DNA of 64,000 bases from Phycisphaerales bacterium (GCA_020639075.1 JACKHI010000001.1:1426001-1490000); one strand, 5' to 3'; counted from the first letter of the stretch, positions 34,447 through 43,620 are shown. A program made the numbers and translations. The notes: a model not told the origin generated them from the letters alone.

Positions 34447-34476
34447 AATGTACGGCGCGAACAGAGTAGCGTCCAA
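34447..34476 (-). promoter_or_regulatory. Leaderless-type promoter of pfkA
   Basis: On the minus strand TTGGAC (34471-34476), 18-bp spacer, TACATT (34447-34452), then 7 nt to the pfkA ATG. The start codon has no Shine-Dalgarno. Confidence 0.62.
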
Positions 34477-34499
34477 CAGATTTGTTGACCGGCATGGCT

Positions 34500-34528
34500 T
34501 TGGACCGTTTTGTAATTTCACGTAGGAT
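34500..34528 (+). promoter_or_regulatory. Leaderless-type promoter of the GT-C gene
   Basis: TTGGAC (34500-34505), 17-bp spacer, TAGGAT (34523-34528), then 6 nt to the GTG at 34535. Together with the pfkA promoter this places two divergent promoters in 95 bp. Confidence 0.62.
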
Positions 34529-34534
34529 GCAAAC

Positions 34535-35803
34535 GTGATCCAAATCGAAGCGGACAGTCCGACTCGAACGCGCCTCGGCGCCCTCGCACTCGCCTTCGTC
34601 CTGCTGGCGGCGAGACTGCCGTTCTGGAATCACCCGACGCCGACGCACCCCGATGAAGTGTCCTTTGTCGGCGCGATCGGCTTTCCTAAAGACTACCCCG
34701 TCCACGCCCCCGGCTACCCCCTCTGGGTCGCAATCGGCACAATGCTGAATACCATCACGCCGACGCCCTACGCCGCCTATGCCCTCGCCTCGCTCATTGC
34801 GTCAATCCTTGGCGCTGTACTGCTCTTTTTCTGGCTGCAACCCACGTTCGATAGACGGTTGGCGTGGACGACGTCGCTCGCGTTCGGTCTGTGCCCATTG
34901 GCCTGGTTTCATTCCGTCACGGCGCTCACCTATTGGGCCGCGACGCTGGTTGGGCTCGGCATCGTCGTCACGTGCGAGCGGGCTATCGACCGCCCGACAT
35001 CGCATTCCGTCTGGGCCGCCGCATCGCTCCTCTGCATCGGCGTCTTCCTTCGAACTGACTGCCTCATTTACTTCGGCCCCCTCTTCGTCTGGACCATTCT
35101 CAGAACGCGCTCAGCGCGGACGCTCCCCGCAACGTTGGTCCCCGTCGCAGCCTGCGCCGGCTTCTATCTGCTGATGCACTTTCTCTACGGCCGCTCGGGG
35201 CCGACTGTCTTCGAAGATCGGTTTGGACACAGCCGCGCGATCTTGATCGGGACCAGCCTATTCGGCGCCGGCCTCGTCGACGGTCTGCTACGCAACTGCG
35301 TCAAGATCCTGGGAAACCTGGCATGGAATGTCGGACCACTGGCGATCGTGTGCCTGGCATCGTTCCTATTGCATCGGGGGCGCGGCACCGACGCACTGCA
35401 CGATGCCGGCAACTCAAGCGCGCCAATCGCCGGATCGCTGCGACATCGCATCCTGGCGCTCTGGCTCGCGACAGGACTCACATTCCTGGCGTTGTTTCAC
35501 GTCGTCGAAGGGTACTTTCTCTGGATACTGCCGGCATTCTACATCGCGGCGGCCGGAATGCTCCGACGCCGAGTCGGCCCGGCTCGCGCCGGCACGCTGA
35601 TGGCCGTCGTCGCCGTGCTGTTGGCATGCCAGTTCCTGTTGTATCCGTGGTCGACCACATGCACGGGCGCACTCCGTTCGCTGAACGCCAAGATCTCATA
35701 CCTCAGCGCCCAAGGACTGATGCACATCGACGAGCGCGCCAGGATTCACGAAGACGGCGACGTCTGGCACATCAAAGCCCATGATGACGAAAAGAAGAAC
35801 TAA
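34535..35803 (+). CDS. GT-C type integral membrane glycosyltransferase-like protein
   Basis: A 422-residue protein with about ten membrane helices. The first loop contains THPDEVSFVGAIGFPKDYPVHAPGYPLW: an acidic pair (DE) after helix 1 followed by a Pro-rich stretch, as in GT-C enzymes that use lipid-linked sugars (GT39/DUF2723-like). The helices are clear (TLVPVAACAGFYLLM, ALWLATGLTFLALFHVV, MAVVAVLLACQFLLY). The C-terminal end is soluble and ends in KKN. Sugar and acceptor cannot be told. GTG start without a ribosome site but with a near-consensus promoter 6 nt upstream. It may work with the GT39 protein at 49442 or with nucleotide-sugar genes, but is not in an operon with them. Confidence 0.72.
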   Translation: MIQIEADSPTRTRLGALALAFVLLAARLPFWNHPTPTHPDEVSFVGAIGFPKDYPVHAPGYPLWVAIGTMLNTITPTPYAAYALASLIASILGAVLLFFWLQPTFDRRLAWTTSLAFGLCPLAWFHSVTALTYWAATLVGLGIVVTCERAIDRPTSHSVWAAASLLCIGVFLRTDCLIYFGPLFVWTILRTRSARTLPATLVPVAACAGFYLLMHFLYGRSGPTVFEDRFGHSRAILIGTSLFGAGLVDGLLRNCVKILGNLAWNVGPLAIVCLASFLLHRGRGTDALHDAGNSSAPIAGSLRHRILALWLATGLTFLALFHVVEGYFLWILPAFYIAAAGMLRRRVGPARAGTLMAVVAVLLACQFLLYPWSTTCTGALRSLNAKISYLSAQGLMHIDERARIHEDGDVWHIKAHDDEKKN

Positions 35804-35835
35804 TCGACAGACCGTCGCCGGGCTCTCCCTCGGGC

Positions 35836-36807
35836 TCAGTTTCCCGTCCGACTTTCCGGTCCGCCGCCGTCGGTCTTTTGTGCATCCAACTGAAAATCAT
35901 CGCCCGTCAAAGACACATTGACCTGTGACTCGGCGAAGATGTATCTGGCATCGAGCGCCGCCGTCGCATCGCCGCCGCGATCCGGAAGCCACAACTCGAT
36001 CATGACGGGCAAGTGCGTTTCGGCGTGCAAGTAGAGCTCGACGCGTTTGGCCGCGTAGGCATCCTGATCGGGAAACGCGAGCGTGATGTGGTCGCACAGT
36101 TCGTCGGCCGGCCCGACAATCACGCGTCCGGCGTACTCGGCATCGACGCCGCCAAAGGCCTCGGCTGCATCGATTCGCCGATGCAGCGCCGCCATCACGC
36201 GCCGCGGCCCGAATTCCGTGATCGGCAGCTTCGCCTTCTGAAATACGACGCCGAGTTCTGGCGGAAACGCCACGACGCCGCCCGAACCGCCAAACAACCC
36301 CTTGCGACGATATAGCAGCACAGCGCCGTCATTGGCCGCTTCGATAAACAGGCACTGTGAGAATTCGCTGTCGTCATCCAGCCAGGTAAACAAGACGCTG
36401 AAAGGCGACTCCCGACAAAGCGCGACCATCCGCTCGGCGGGCTGCAGTGATTTGAACAACCCCAATCGCTCCTGCCGATGAAACGTCATCCGCGCCGATT
36501 CGACGGCAGCGGCGGCACGAAATGCCTCATTGAGGAGCCGCCGCGGATTGTCGGCCCATCGAACTTCGCGCATCGCACCGGGCGCCCCATCGGCCTGATT
36601 CGCCGTCGACGGCGACATCGCAAACGCCACTTGGTCGTCGTCAACAGGCCGCACGACAGCAACCACATCCGCGTCGCGCGGCGCGCAAGCAGGCAGTGCG
36701 GCTGAAACCAATGCCATGACGGCGACATGCCCGCATCTGATACGTGGAATCTTGTTCAAGATACGTCGGAATCGCTTGATGATTCGATGTTTGCGAGATT
36801 GCAGCAT
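35836..36807 (-). CDS. DUF1571-like lipoprotein
   Basis: A 323-residue product. The N terminus is basic (RIIKRFRRILNKIPRIRC), followed by a hydrophobic segment and a lipobox-like ALPAC (about residue 40), so it is likely lipidated and held in the cell envelope. The rest (RMTFHRQERLGLFKSLQPAERMVALCRESPFSVLFTWL) fits the DUF1571 family, common in planctomycetes and structurally related to LolA-type lipid-binding proteins; function unproven. Start at 36807 is the in-frame Met that gives this signal; it has no clear ribosome site, and the frame stays open for 86 codons upstream. Qng1 follows upstream on the same strand with a 31-bp gap. Confidence 0.7.
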   Translation of the reverse strand: MLQSRKHRIIKRFRRILNKIPRIRCGHVAVMALVSAALPACAPRDADVVAVVRPVDDDQVAFAMSPSTANQADGAPGAMREVRWADNPRRLLNEAFRAAAAVESARMTFHRQERLGLFKSLQPAERMVALCRESPFSVLFTWLDDDSEFSQCLFIEAANDGAVLLYRRKGLFGGSGGVVAFPPELGVVFQKAKLPITEFGPRRVMAALHRRIDAAEAFGGVDAEYAGRVIVGPADELCDHITLAFPDQDAYAAKRVELYLHAETHLPVMIELWLPDRGGDATAALDARYIFAESQVNVSLTGDDFQLDAQKTDGGGPESRTGN

Positions 36808-36838
36808 TGCGATCGTTCGCCGGACGCTTCCCGACGCG

Positions 36839-37786
36839 TCAGTAGTAGGTCGTTCGCGTGCGATGATGTTCGACTCGCACGTCGTCGGCGTGGGAGATTT
36901 CCCAAAGCCAGCAGTCAACCTGCCACGGCTGCGCCGGTCGGTTGGCGCGGCCGAGCTCCTTCGACATTCGATCGACAGCCTGGATCGACGCCGCGCGCAA
37001 CTCGATTTCCTCTTCGCTGTCCCGGGCGATTTCCTCACGGGCATCGATGCGAGCGGCCAGCACATCCGTCAACGATATCAACCCGAGATGCCGCAGCGCC
37101 TGCGGAATGCGGTAGTCCGCAAACGCCGACAGCTCGTCCAGGCTCTCCAGCCTCCCGAAGTCCCGCGCCGACCATGCGCAGTGCAGGTCCAGCGCGCAGA
37201 TCTGCGCGCGCTTCAGGAAATAGACGGCGGTATTCCGGTAGCTCGAAACGTCGCGGAAACCTTCGAAATTCGTCATCAGGAGAACGGCCAGCGGCCAGGC
37301 GCGATAATTGACCGAGTCGATCGCGTTCGTGAACCTGCCGTCGAATCGCTCGATCAGCGCCATGCCTGTTTCCCGGACAATTCGCACGCGATCGTCCAGC
37401 AACAGAAGATCGCCGCCGCCGGAGAGAATCTGCCGGAGTTCCGCCTCGGGAACGCCGCACCAATACTCCGGATCGGCCCATCGCAGGTCATGCTTCGCCG
37501 CGAGAATCAATGACGCCAACATCGCGACGAACCCGCGATAGGTCTCGCCGCGCCACTGAATCTCAATCGGTCGATCCGACCAGAAGCAGAAGTTCAACGC
37601 CGAGATCAGCAGCACGAGATTGGCAATCTGCGACTTATCCCCCGGCAACTCGCGCAGCAGCGTGCGGTCCGACGACATCCAGTCCTTCGTCGGCGTCTCG
37701 CGCGCCCAGCGACCGATCGCTTTGTCATCGATCGAGACATGCCGCGCCCGCTCCATCACGTTTCGTGTTGTGTCGAGAACGATCAT
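36839..37786 (-). CDS. Queuosine salvage protein, DUF2419 (queuosine-phosphate N-glycosylase type)
   Basis: A 315-residue protein that matches the DUF2419 family along its whole length. Motifs include LVLLISALNFCFWSD, IQWRGETYRGFVAMLASLILAAK, RIVRETGMALIERFDGRF, NFEGFRDVSSYRNTAVYFLKRAQICALDL (the KRAQI core), FADYRIPQALRHLGLISLTDVLAARI, EIELRAASIQAVDRM and a C-terminal WLWEISH ... HHRTRTTYY. Characterised members hydrolyse queuosine 5'-phosphate to free queuine for reuse in tRNA modification; this protein is assigned by homology. The start has no Shine-Dalgarno; a TACAAT sequence lies 9 nt upstream. Other queuosine genes (tgt, queA, transporters) are not in the window. Confidence 0.88.
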   Translation of the reverse strand: MIVLDTTRNVMERARHVSIDDKAIGRWARETPTKDWMSSDRTLLRELPGDKSQIANLVLLISALNFCFWSDRPIEIQWRGETYRGFVAMLASLILAAKHDLRWADPEYWCGVPEAELRQILSGGGDLLLLDDRVRIVRETGMALIERFDGRFTNAIDSVNYRAWPLAVLLMTNFEGFRDVSSYRNTAVYFLKRAQICALDLHCAWSARDFGRLESLDELSAFADYRIPQALRHLGLISLTDVLAARIDAREEIARDSEEEIELRAASIQAVDRMSKELGRANRPAQPWQVDCWLWEISHADDVRVEHHRTRTTYY

Positions 37787-37847
37787 CGAACGTCAATTGT
37801 AAGCACGAATCCACAACGTGCCACGCTCACCGCTCGTGCGAGAGTCC

Positions 37848-38034
37848 GCTCGTGCGTGAATCCTTTCTCGCACACATCCACATCCGCTCGTGCGTGAATC
37901 CTTTCTCGCACGCATCCACGTCCGCTCGTGCGTGAGTCCTTTCTCGCACGCATCCACGTCCGCTCGTGCGTGAATCCTTTCTCGCACGCTTCCACGTCCG
38001 CTCGTGCGTGAATCCTTTCTCGCACGCATCCACA
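37848..38034. repeat. Five-unit 38-bp tandem array of imperfect palindromes
   Basis: Units begin at 37848, 37886, 37924, 37962 and 38000. Each has GCTCGTGCGTGAATCC then TTTCTCGCACGC, so each contains a GTGCG(T)GA..TCTCGCAC stem related to the TGCGAGAT hairpin elsewhere. Units differ at one to three positions and the last ends in a GCGGGAA/TTCCCGC hairpin. There are no unique spacers. Confidence 0.92.
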
Positions 38035-38095
38035 GCGGGAATCCCTTCCCGCCCGCACCCGACCCCATTCGGATTCACACGTCGCACCGCCCCAG

Positions 38096-38599
38096 TCACG
38101 ACCTCTTCACAAACGTCATATTCTCCCGGTCCTTCACAACGCCGGGGAATTTCAACGCCTTGTTGTGAATCACGGCATACACGCCGGGCGGCAGCAGCCG
38201 ACAGGCGAGAAGCGACTCCGTCACATTCTGAATCGCATCCGTATCCCGGAATTCGTAGGGCCGCATTGCGCCGGTCAATATCACCGGGATCCGTACACTC
38301 TCCAGCTTCGCGTGAAGCAGTTCGCCAGTGACGTTCAACGTGTCCGTGCCGTGAACCACAATGATCGCGTCGGCTTCACCTAGCTCGCGCTGCACCGCCT
38401 CCAGAATCATCGCTCGATCTGAATCCGTCAGATCGAGCGAGTCCTTCTTCATCAGCTCGATATGGCGAATATCCAGATCGTGAAGCCGCAGGCGCAGCAG
38501 AATGCTGTCCAGGACGGAGTGAACGTTGCGCAGCGAGCCGTCCGTCTCGTCGTAGGTCTTCTCAATCGTTCCGCCGGTACCAATGATGCAGATTTTCAT
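38096..38599 (-). CDS. Short asparaginase-family protein
   Basis: A 167-residue protein equal to the N-terminal domain of type I/II asparaginases. GTGGTIEKTYDE carries the nucleophilic Thr, and HGTDTLN the second catalytic Thr-Asp. Then PVILTGAMRPYEFRDTDAIQNVTESL fits the family. The C-terminal domain is absent; small proteins of this kind are widespread and their activity is not established. The end (KALKFPGVVKDRENMTFVKRS) is complete, with a normal stop, so it is not a recent truncation. No clear ribosome site. Divergent from mutS. Confidence 0.8.
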   Translation of the reverse strand: MKICIIGTGGTIEKTYDETDGSLRNVHSVLDSILLRLRLHDLDIRHIELMKKDSLDLTDSDRAMILEAVQRELGEADAIIVVHGTDTLNVTGELLHAKLESVRIPVILTGAMRPYEFRDTDAIQNVTESLLACRLLPPGVYAVIHNKALKFPGVVKDRENMTFVKRS

Positions 38600-38792
38600 G
38601 GCAATTGAAGCGAGATGATCCGGCGTGACAGTGATGTTGTCAAAATGACCCGCATCGTGCGCACCAGCGTGGCCATCCCGATCCGCCAGAAGTCACAGGC
38701 ATGACGCTCCGGCGCGCGTTTGCTGCATGGATTACTTGCCCCCCCGCCGCACGCCATCTACATTGAAGAATTCGAACGCCGAGGAGCGAATC

Positions 38793-41561
38793 GTGTCCGC
38801 GTCCGACATCAAAAGTGAAATCGCCCCCGCCAGAGTCGGGAAGCGCACGAGCAAGGCCAGGCCGGATACCGGCGCGACGCCCGCCATGCGCCAGTACCTC
38901 GATCAGAAGCAGGAAGTCGGCGACGCGGTTCTGCTTTTCCGCATGGGCGACTTCTACGAGACCTTCTACGACGATGCGAAAACCGTCGCGCGCGTCCTCG
39001 GCCTCACGCTGACGGCCCGCAACAAGACGACGGGCAATCCGATCCCGATGGCGGGCGTCCCGTATCATGCCGCCGACACCTATCTCGCAAGGCTCGTGCG
39101 GGCGGGCTACAAAGTCGCCATCAGCGAGCAGATGGAAGATCCGAAACAGGCCAAGGGCGTCGTCAAACGCGCCGTGCAACGCATCATCACACCGGGAACG
39201 CTGACCGACGAAAACCTACTCGACGGATCCGCCGCGAACCTCCTTGTCGGTCTCTGTCCCGCCGGCAAAAGATGGGAGGGCGGAAAAGTCGGCCTCGCAA
39301 GCGTCGAAGTCTCCAGCGGTCGCTTCTTCGCCGAACTAATACCTGCCAGTCGCGTCGTCGACGAAGTCGCACGGCTCGGCCCGGCCGAAATCATCGTGCC
39401 CGAACAAGCGATCGACGCCGCGCCGCAGCTGTTCGACGAGTTACGCGCCGTCGTCGGCGCCGCCATCTCGCCGCGTGCGCCGCACGTGTTCGACCGCCAT
39501 CTCGCCGAAAAACGGCTGCTCGCCCAATTCAACGTATCTTCTCTGAGCGGTTTCGGTTTCGACGGCTTCAACGCGTCGCTCGCCGCAGCCGCCGCGCTGC
39601 TCGATTATCTGGGCGAAACTCAGCGCACGAACCTCGACCACATCTCCCGCATCGTTCCCCGTCACTCCGACGGCTGCCTGATGCTTGATCAGGTCACGCT
39701 TCGCTCGCTCGAGATCGAATCCACGATTCGCGACGGCGAACGCACGGGCACCCTGCTCGGTGCGATCGATATGACAGTCAACCCGATGGGCGGTCGGCGC
39801 CTCCGCGAGTGGGTTTGCTTCCCGCTGCGCGACGCGACGGAGATTCGCACGCGCCAGCGCGCCGTCACGGCGCTGCGCGATCAGCCGGATCGCTTGCGCG
39901 CCATCCGCAGCTACCTGCACGACGCCGGCGACGTCGAACGCATTCTTGGCCGCCTCGGCGTCGGACGCGTTACGCCGCGCGACATGGCGGCGCTCGGACG
40001 CACGCTGGAATCGCTCGAACCGCTGCGCGAGAGCATCGGTCCTGCCGTCAGTCAAACCGGCAGCTCGAGTGCCGACCTACTCGACGACATTCGTAAGTCG
40101 CTCGCCGGCCTCGACGCCGTCGGTCGCCGCATTTCGACGTGCCTCAAGGACGACGCACCGCCGATTTTCCGCGAAGGCAACTACATCGCCGACGGCGTCG
40201 ACAGCGAACTCGATCGGCTGCGCAACATCGAAGTGACCGGCAGCGAATGGCTCGCAAAGTACCAGGCCGAGGAGTCCGCCCGCACGGGCATCCCCACACT
40301 GAAAATCGGCTACAACTCTGTCTTCGGCTATTACATCGAAATCACGAATCAGCACCACGACAAAGTGCCCGACGACTACACGCGCAAGCAGACGGTCCGC
40401 AATGCCGAGCGCTACATCACGAGCGAACTCAAGGCGCACGAGAATGAAGTCCTGACAGCCGCCGACAAGGCGAAGGCCCTCGAAGTCGAAATCTTCCAGA
40501 AACTTCGCGAGGAAGTGGCGGCGCATCTGCCCGCCCTGCAGGCCGCTGCCGACGCGATGGCAACCCTCGATGTCATTGCCGGCTTTGCCGAACTTGCCCG
40601 CTCGCGAGATTACTGCCTGCCGGAAGTCGTCGACGCAGATCCCGACGCGACGGCGTTCGTCCTCGACATCGTCGAGGGCCGCCATCCTGTTCTCGACGTT
40701 ACGCTCGCCGAACGATTCGTCCCGAACGACTGCGGACTCGACGCCGCAAACGACCGCCTCCTGATACTGACCGGCCCCAACATGGCGGGAAAGTCGACCT
40801 ACATCCGGCAAGTCGCCCTGCTCACGCTTCTGGCGCAGACGGGCAGCTACGTTCCCGCCAAATCGATGCGACTTTCGCCGACCGATCGTATTTTTGCCCG
40901 CGTCGGCGCCAGCGACGAACTCGCGCGAGGCCTGTCGACGTTCATGGTCGAAATGGTCGAGACCAGCCGCATTCTCAACAACGCGACGGCGCATTCGCTC
41001 GTCATCCTCGACGAAGTCGGCCGCGGTACGAGCACCTATGACGGTTTGTCATTGGCGTGGGCGATTACAGAGCACATCGTGGCGAAGATCGGTTGCCGCA
41101 CCCTCTTCGCGACGCACTATCACGAACTGACGGAACTCGCCGAACAACTCGACCACGTGCGCAACTACAACGTCGCCGTCAGCGAACAGCTCCGCGTCGA
41201 CGGCACGGGTCGCGACGTCGCCTTCCTGCACAAGATTATCCCCGGCGCGGCCGATCGCAGCTACGGCGTGCATGTCGCCGAAATGGCGGGATTGCCCAAG
41301 AGCGTGACGCGACGCAGCGAGAAAATCCTCGCGGACCTGGAGTCACGCTTCGATCGAGCGCATCCAGGCGGCGGCCGATCGGAACGCAAAGCGGAAGACG
41401 CCAATCAACTGCTGCTGTTCGGTCCGCAGGAATCGACCCCGCCGGAATGGAAGGAAGTCGTCGAACGCTTAAGCGCCATCGACGTCAACGCGATGACGCC
41501 CATCGACGCCCTCAACGCACTCGCCGCACTGAAGGAAGCCCTCGGCGAATCAGCGCCATAA
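38793..41561 (+). CDS. mutS: DNA mismatch repair protein MutS
   Basis: MutS recognises mispairs and starts mismatch repair. The 922-residue product has the mispair-binding start MRQYLDQKQEVGDAVLLFRMGDFYETFYDDAK (the FYE motif), the connector and lever domains, and a C-terminal ABC ATPase with GPNMAGKSTYIRQ (Walker A), a DEVGRGTSTYDG signature and FATHYHEL. The GTG at 38793 is preferred because GAGGAG lies 5-8 nt upstream; an ATG at 38727 would add 22 residues with no ribosome site. The first 30 residues are charged and poorly conserved. No mutL is nearby; the neighbours are unrelated. Confidence 0.96.
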   Translation: MSASDIKSEIAPARVGKRTSKARPDTGATPAMRQYLDQKQEVGDAVLLFRMGDFYETFYDDAKTVARVLGLTLTARNKTTGNPIPMAGVPYHAADTYLARLVRAGYKVAISEQMEDPKQAKGVVKRAVQRIITPGTLTDENLLDGSAANLLVGLCPAGKRWEGGKVGLASVEVSSGRFFAELIPASRVVDEVARLGPAEIIVPEQAIDAAPQLFDELRAVVGAAISPRAPHVFDRHLAEKRLLAQFNVSSLSGFGFDGFNASLAAAAALLDYLGETQRTNLDHISRIVPRHSDGCLMLDQVTLRSLEIESTIRDGERTGTLLGAIDMTVNPMGGRRLREWVCFPLRDATEIRTRQRAVTALRDQPDRLRAIRSYLHDAGDVERILGRLGVGRVTPRDMAALGRTLESLEPLRESIGPAVSQTGSSSADLLDDIRKSLAGLDAVGRRISTCLKDDAPPIFREGNYIADGVDSELDRLRNIEVTGSEWLAKYQAEESARTGIPTLKIGYNSVFGYYIEITNQHHDKVPDDYTRKQTVRNAERYITSELKAHENEVLTAADKAKALEVEIFQKLREEVAAHLPALQAAADAMATLDVIAGFAELARSRDYCLPEVVDADPDATAFVLDIVEGRHPVLDVTLAERFVPNDCGLDAANDRLLILTGPNMAGKSTYIRQVALLTLLAQTGSYVPAKSMRLSPTDRIFARVGASDELARGLSTFMVEMVETSRILNNATAHSLVILDEVGRGTSTYDGLSLAWAITEHIVAKIGCRTLFATHYHELTELAEQLDHVRNYNVAVSEQLRVDGTGRDVAFLHKIIPGAADRSYGVHVAEMAGLPKSVTRRSEKILADLESRFDRAHPGGGRSERKAEDANQLLLFGPQESTPPEWKEVVERLSAIDVNAMTPIDALNALAALKEALGESAP

Positions 41562-41627
41562 ACGTTGCAGGTTGCATGACAAACCTCAGCGTCGGGCCAC
41601 AGTCAGAGCCTCGCTGTCCACAGCGTG

Positions 41628-41735
41628 GCCGGGTGCCATGCCGACGCCCAACGTCGGCATGTTCACGTGGCCATGTCCCCAGCCGGGTGCCATGCCGACG
41701 CCCAACGTCGGCATGTTCACGTAACCATGTCCCAC
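41628..41735 (+). repeat. Tandem pair of GGGTGCCATGCCGACG elements
   Basis: Two 54-bp units starting at 41628 and 41682, each with the perfect CATGCCGACG-CCCAA-CGTCGGCATG hairpin followed by TTCACGT. Confidence 0.9.
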
Positions 41736-41879
41736 ACCAATCTCTCAATTCACCACATCACAAATGCCCCAAGTTGCCCAACCCGCCCCCCCTTGGCACA
41801 CTACCCACCAGCCGGGTGGAATCGCCGGTCGCATGGAACGCGACGAGTACGGGCCCGGCTGACTGCAGGAAGGACGCCG

Positions 41880-42845
41880 ATGAAGCTGATGATTCAGATC
41901 CCGTGCCTCAATGAAGAAGGCACGCTCCCCGCCACGCTCCGCGACATCCCTCGCGAAATCCCCGGCATCGACATCGTCGAAGTCGTCATCATCGACGACG
42001 GTTGCACCGATCGCACCGTCGAAGTCGCGAAGGAACACGGCGTCGACCACGTCATCAAGTTCCCCGGCAATCGGGGTTTGGGGCACGCCTTCGCCGCCGG
42101 CATGGACTTCTGCCTGCGCCACGGCGCCGACATCATCATCAACACCGACGGCGACAACCAATACTACGGCGGCGACATCCCCACGCTCGTCAAGCCGATC
42201 CTCGAAGGCCGCGCCGATCTCGTCATCGGCGATCGCGAACCCGACAAAGTCGAGCACTTCTCGGCCATGAAGAAGTTCCTCCAGAAGACGGGCAGCCGCG
42301 TTGTCAGCAAGCTGGCCAACCTGGAAGTCCCCGACGTCCCTAGCGGGTTCAAGGCGTACACGCGCGAGGCCGCGATGCGCGTCGCATACTCCACGGATTT
42401 CGACCACACAGTCGATCACGTCATTCAGGCGGGGCGCAAGCGCATCGTGACAGTCAGCGTCCCGATTCGAACGAATGAGAAACTCCGCGAGAGCCGGCTA
42501 TTCTCCAACTTCTGGGTCTTCGTCACGCGCTCCGGCGGGATCATGCTGCGCGTCTATTCGTCCTATCGCGCGATGAAGATCTTCAGCACGGCCGGCATCA
42601 TCACGTTCGGCGTCGGATTCATGATCGGCTTCCGTTTCATCTGGATCTGGCTCGTGGACAACCACGGGACGTTACCGACTGAACATAACCAATCCCTCAT
42701 CCTCGCCGCCATACTGCTCCTGGCGGGCTTCCAGATGTTCCTGACGGGAATCGTGGCCGATCTGATCAATGCCAACCGCGCGATTGCCGAAGACATGAGC
42801 TATCGCCTGCGCCGGATGGAACTCGAGAATCGCGAGAACAAGTAG
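41880..42845 (+). CDS. Family 2 glycosyltransferase with C-terminal membrane helices (dolichyl-phosphate-sugar synthase-like)
   Basis: A 321-residue protein. The GT-A domain (about 1-230) has MIQIPCLNEEGTLPATL, VVIIDDGCTDRTVEVAKE and NTDGDNQYYGGDI (the DxD metal site), GNRGLGHAFAAGMDFCL and PDVPSGFKAYTREA. Two C-terminal helices (STAGIITFGVGFMIGF and LILAAILLLAGFQMFL) anchor it in the membrane. That fits polyprenyl-phosphate glycosyltransferases (DPM1/GtrB-like), which load a sugar onto a lipid carrier for use by GT-C enzymes. AGGAAGGACG lies just before the ATG at 41880. A palindrome array separates it from mutS. Confidence 0.88.
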   Translation: MKLMIQIPCLNEEGTLPATLRDIPREIPGIDIVEVVIIDDGCTDRTVEVAKEHGVDHVIKFPGNRGLGHAFAAGMDFCLRHGADIIINTDGDNQYYGGDIPTLVKPILEGRADLVIGDREPDKVEHFSAMKKFLQKTGSRVVSKLANLEVPDVPSGFKAYTREAAMRVAYSTDFDHTVDHVIQAGRKRIVTVSVPIRTNEKLRESRLFSNFWVFVTRSGGIMLRVYSSYRAMKIFSTAGIITFGVGFMIGFRFIWIWLVDNHGTLPTEHNQSLILAAILLLAGFQMFLTGIVADLINANRAIAEDMSYRLRRMELENRENK

Positions 42846-42909
42846 GATCCGGCGTGCGTACTCATTCTGCGTTGAAATCCAGGAACTCAAATCTGAGATT
42901 CGACAGCCA

Positions 42910-43034
42910 AGTGCCACTGCTCTCAAGCAGTGCAGACCACAAGTCGGGTGCCATGCCGACCCCAAAGGTCGGCATGTTCGTACCTACGCATTCAGTCGTG
43001 TATCGCGTCGGGTGCCATGCCGACCCTCAGAGGC
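42910..43034. repeat. Palindrome cluster downstream of the GT2 gene
   Basis: Contains CACTGCT/AGCAGTG (42915-42932), CATGCCGACC-CCAAA-GGTCGGCATG (42952-42976) and a further GGGTGCCATGCCGACC half-element near 43010. Confidence 0.85.
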
Positions 43035-43248
43035 GAGGCTGTCCGGGAATTCGAGTGTGGATTTCCGATTTGCAGAACCGTCGTAAGCGCCAGTGTTTCC
43101 AAGGCCGACACAGCTCCGAAGGAGCGACAGTTTTTAGCCACGGGTGGAGCGGAGACCGCGTAGCGGTCGAAGCGCAACCCGTGGTTAGCGTTTTTTCCTA
43201 GGGTTTAGCCCTGAAAGGGCGACACAATTCACGAACAGTCTCGCCCTC
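43035..43248 (+). repeat. 214-bp dispersed repeat, copy 2
   Basis: Matches 25007-25220 with the same internal CCACGGGT/ACCCGTGG stem and the GCCCT-GAA-AGGGC hairpin. It is followed by GGCAAGCATG and further half-elements to about 43345. From there to the promoter at 43586 there is no recognised gene. Confidence 0.88.
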
Positions 43249-43585
43249 AGAGGCAAGCATGCGAGCGCGTACTTTAGCGCCATGCCGCCCCTCAAGGTCG
43301 ACATGCGCCGCGTGCCACTGCTCTCAAGCAATGCAGACAGCGACAAGTCTCCACAATTCCCGACTCAGCGCCTGCACAGTGCTCGCCCCCCCCGTTCCGA
43401 ACCACGACCGTCAGGAAGTCGGCCAGCGCCGCTCAGCAATCAACGAATTGCCCCTGCAGCGCGTATCGCTTCATCCCCCATCGCACAACCTCGCGCTGCA
43501 CGAAATCACGGCGCGAATGCCGCATCACTCGATCGGCGCCCTGAAAGATGCGTCTCAGACGCGACGCGAAACCCACTTTAGGAGT

Positions 43586-43614
43586 GTGTTGCACGGCGCA
43601 CACTGTGCTAGAAT
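43586..43614 (+). promoter_or_regulatory. Candidate leaderless promoter
   Basis: A -10 TAGAAT at 43609-43614, 6 nt before the ATG at 43621; the matching -35 region (GTGTTG at 17 bp, or TTGCAC at 14 bp) is poor. Confidence 0.4.
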
Positions 43615-43620
43615 ACGCAC

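Noticed and set aside
37848..38034. CRISPR-like repeat array
   Set aside because: Units follow each other directly with no unique spacers, and no cas gene is near; it is a tandem palindrome repeat.
41057..41914. Plus-strand frame of 285 codons over the end of mutS
   Set aside because: It is a frame shadow of mutS and runs through the palindrome pair; the mutS frame holds the ATPase motifs.
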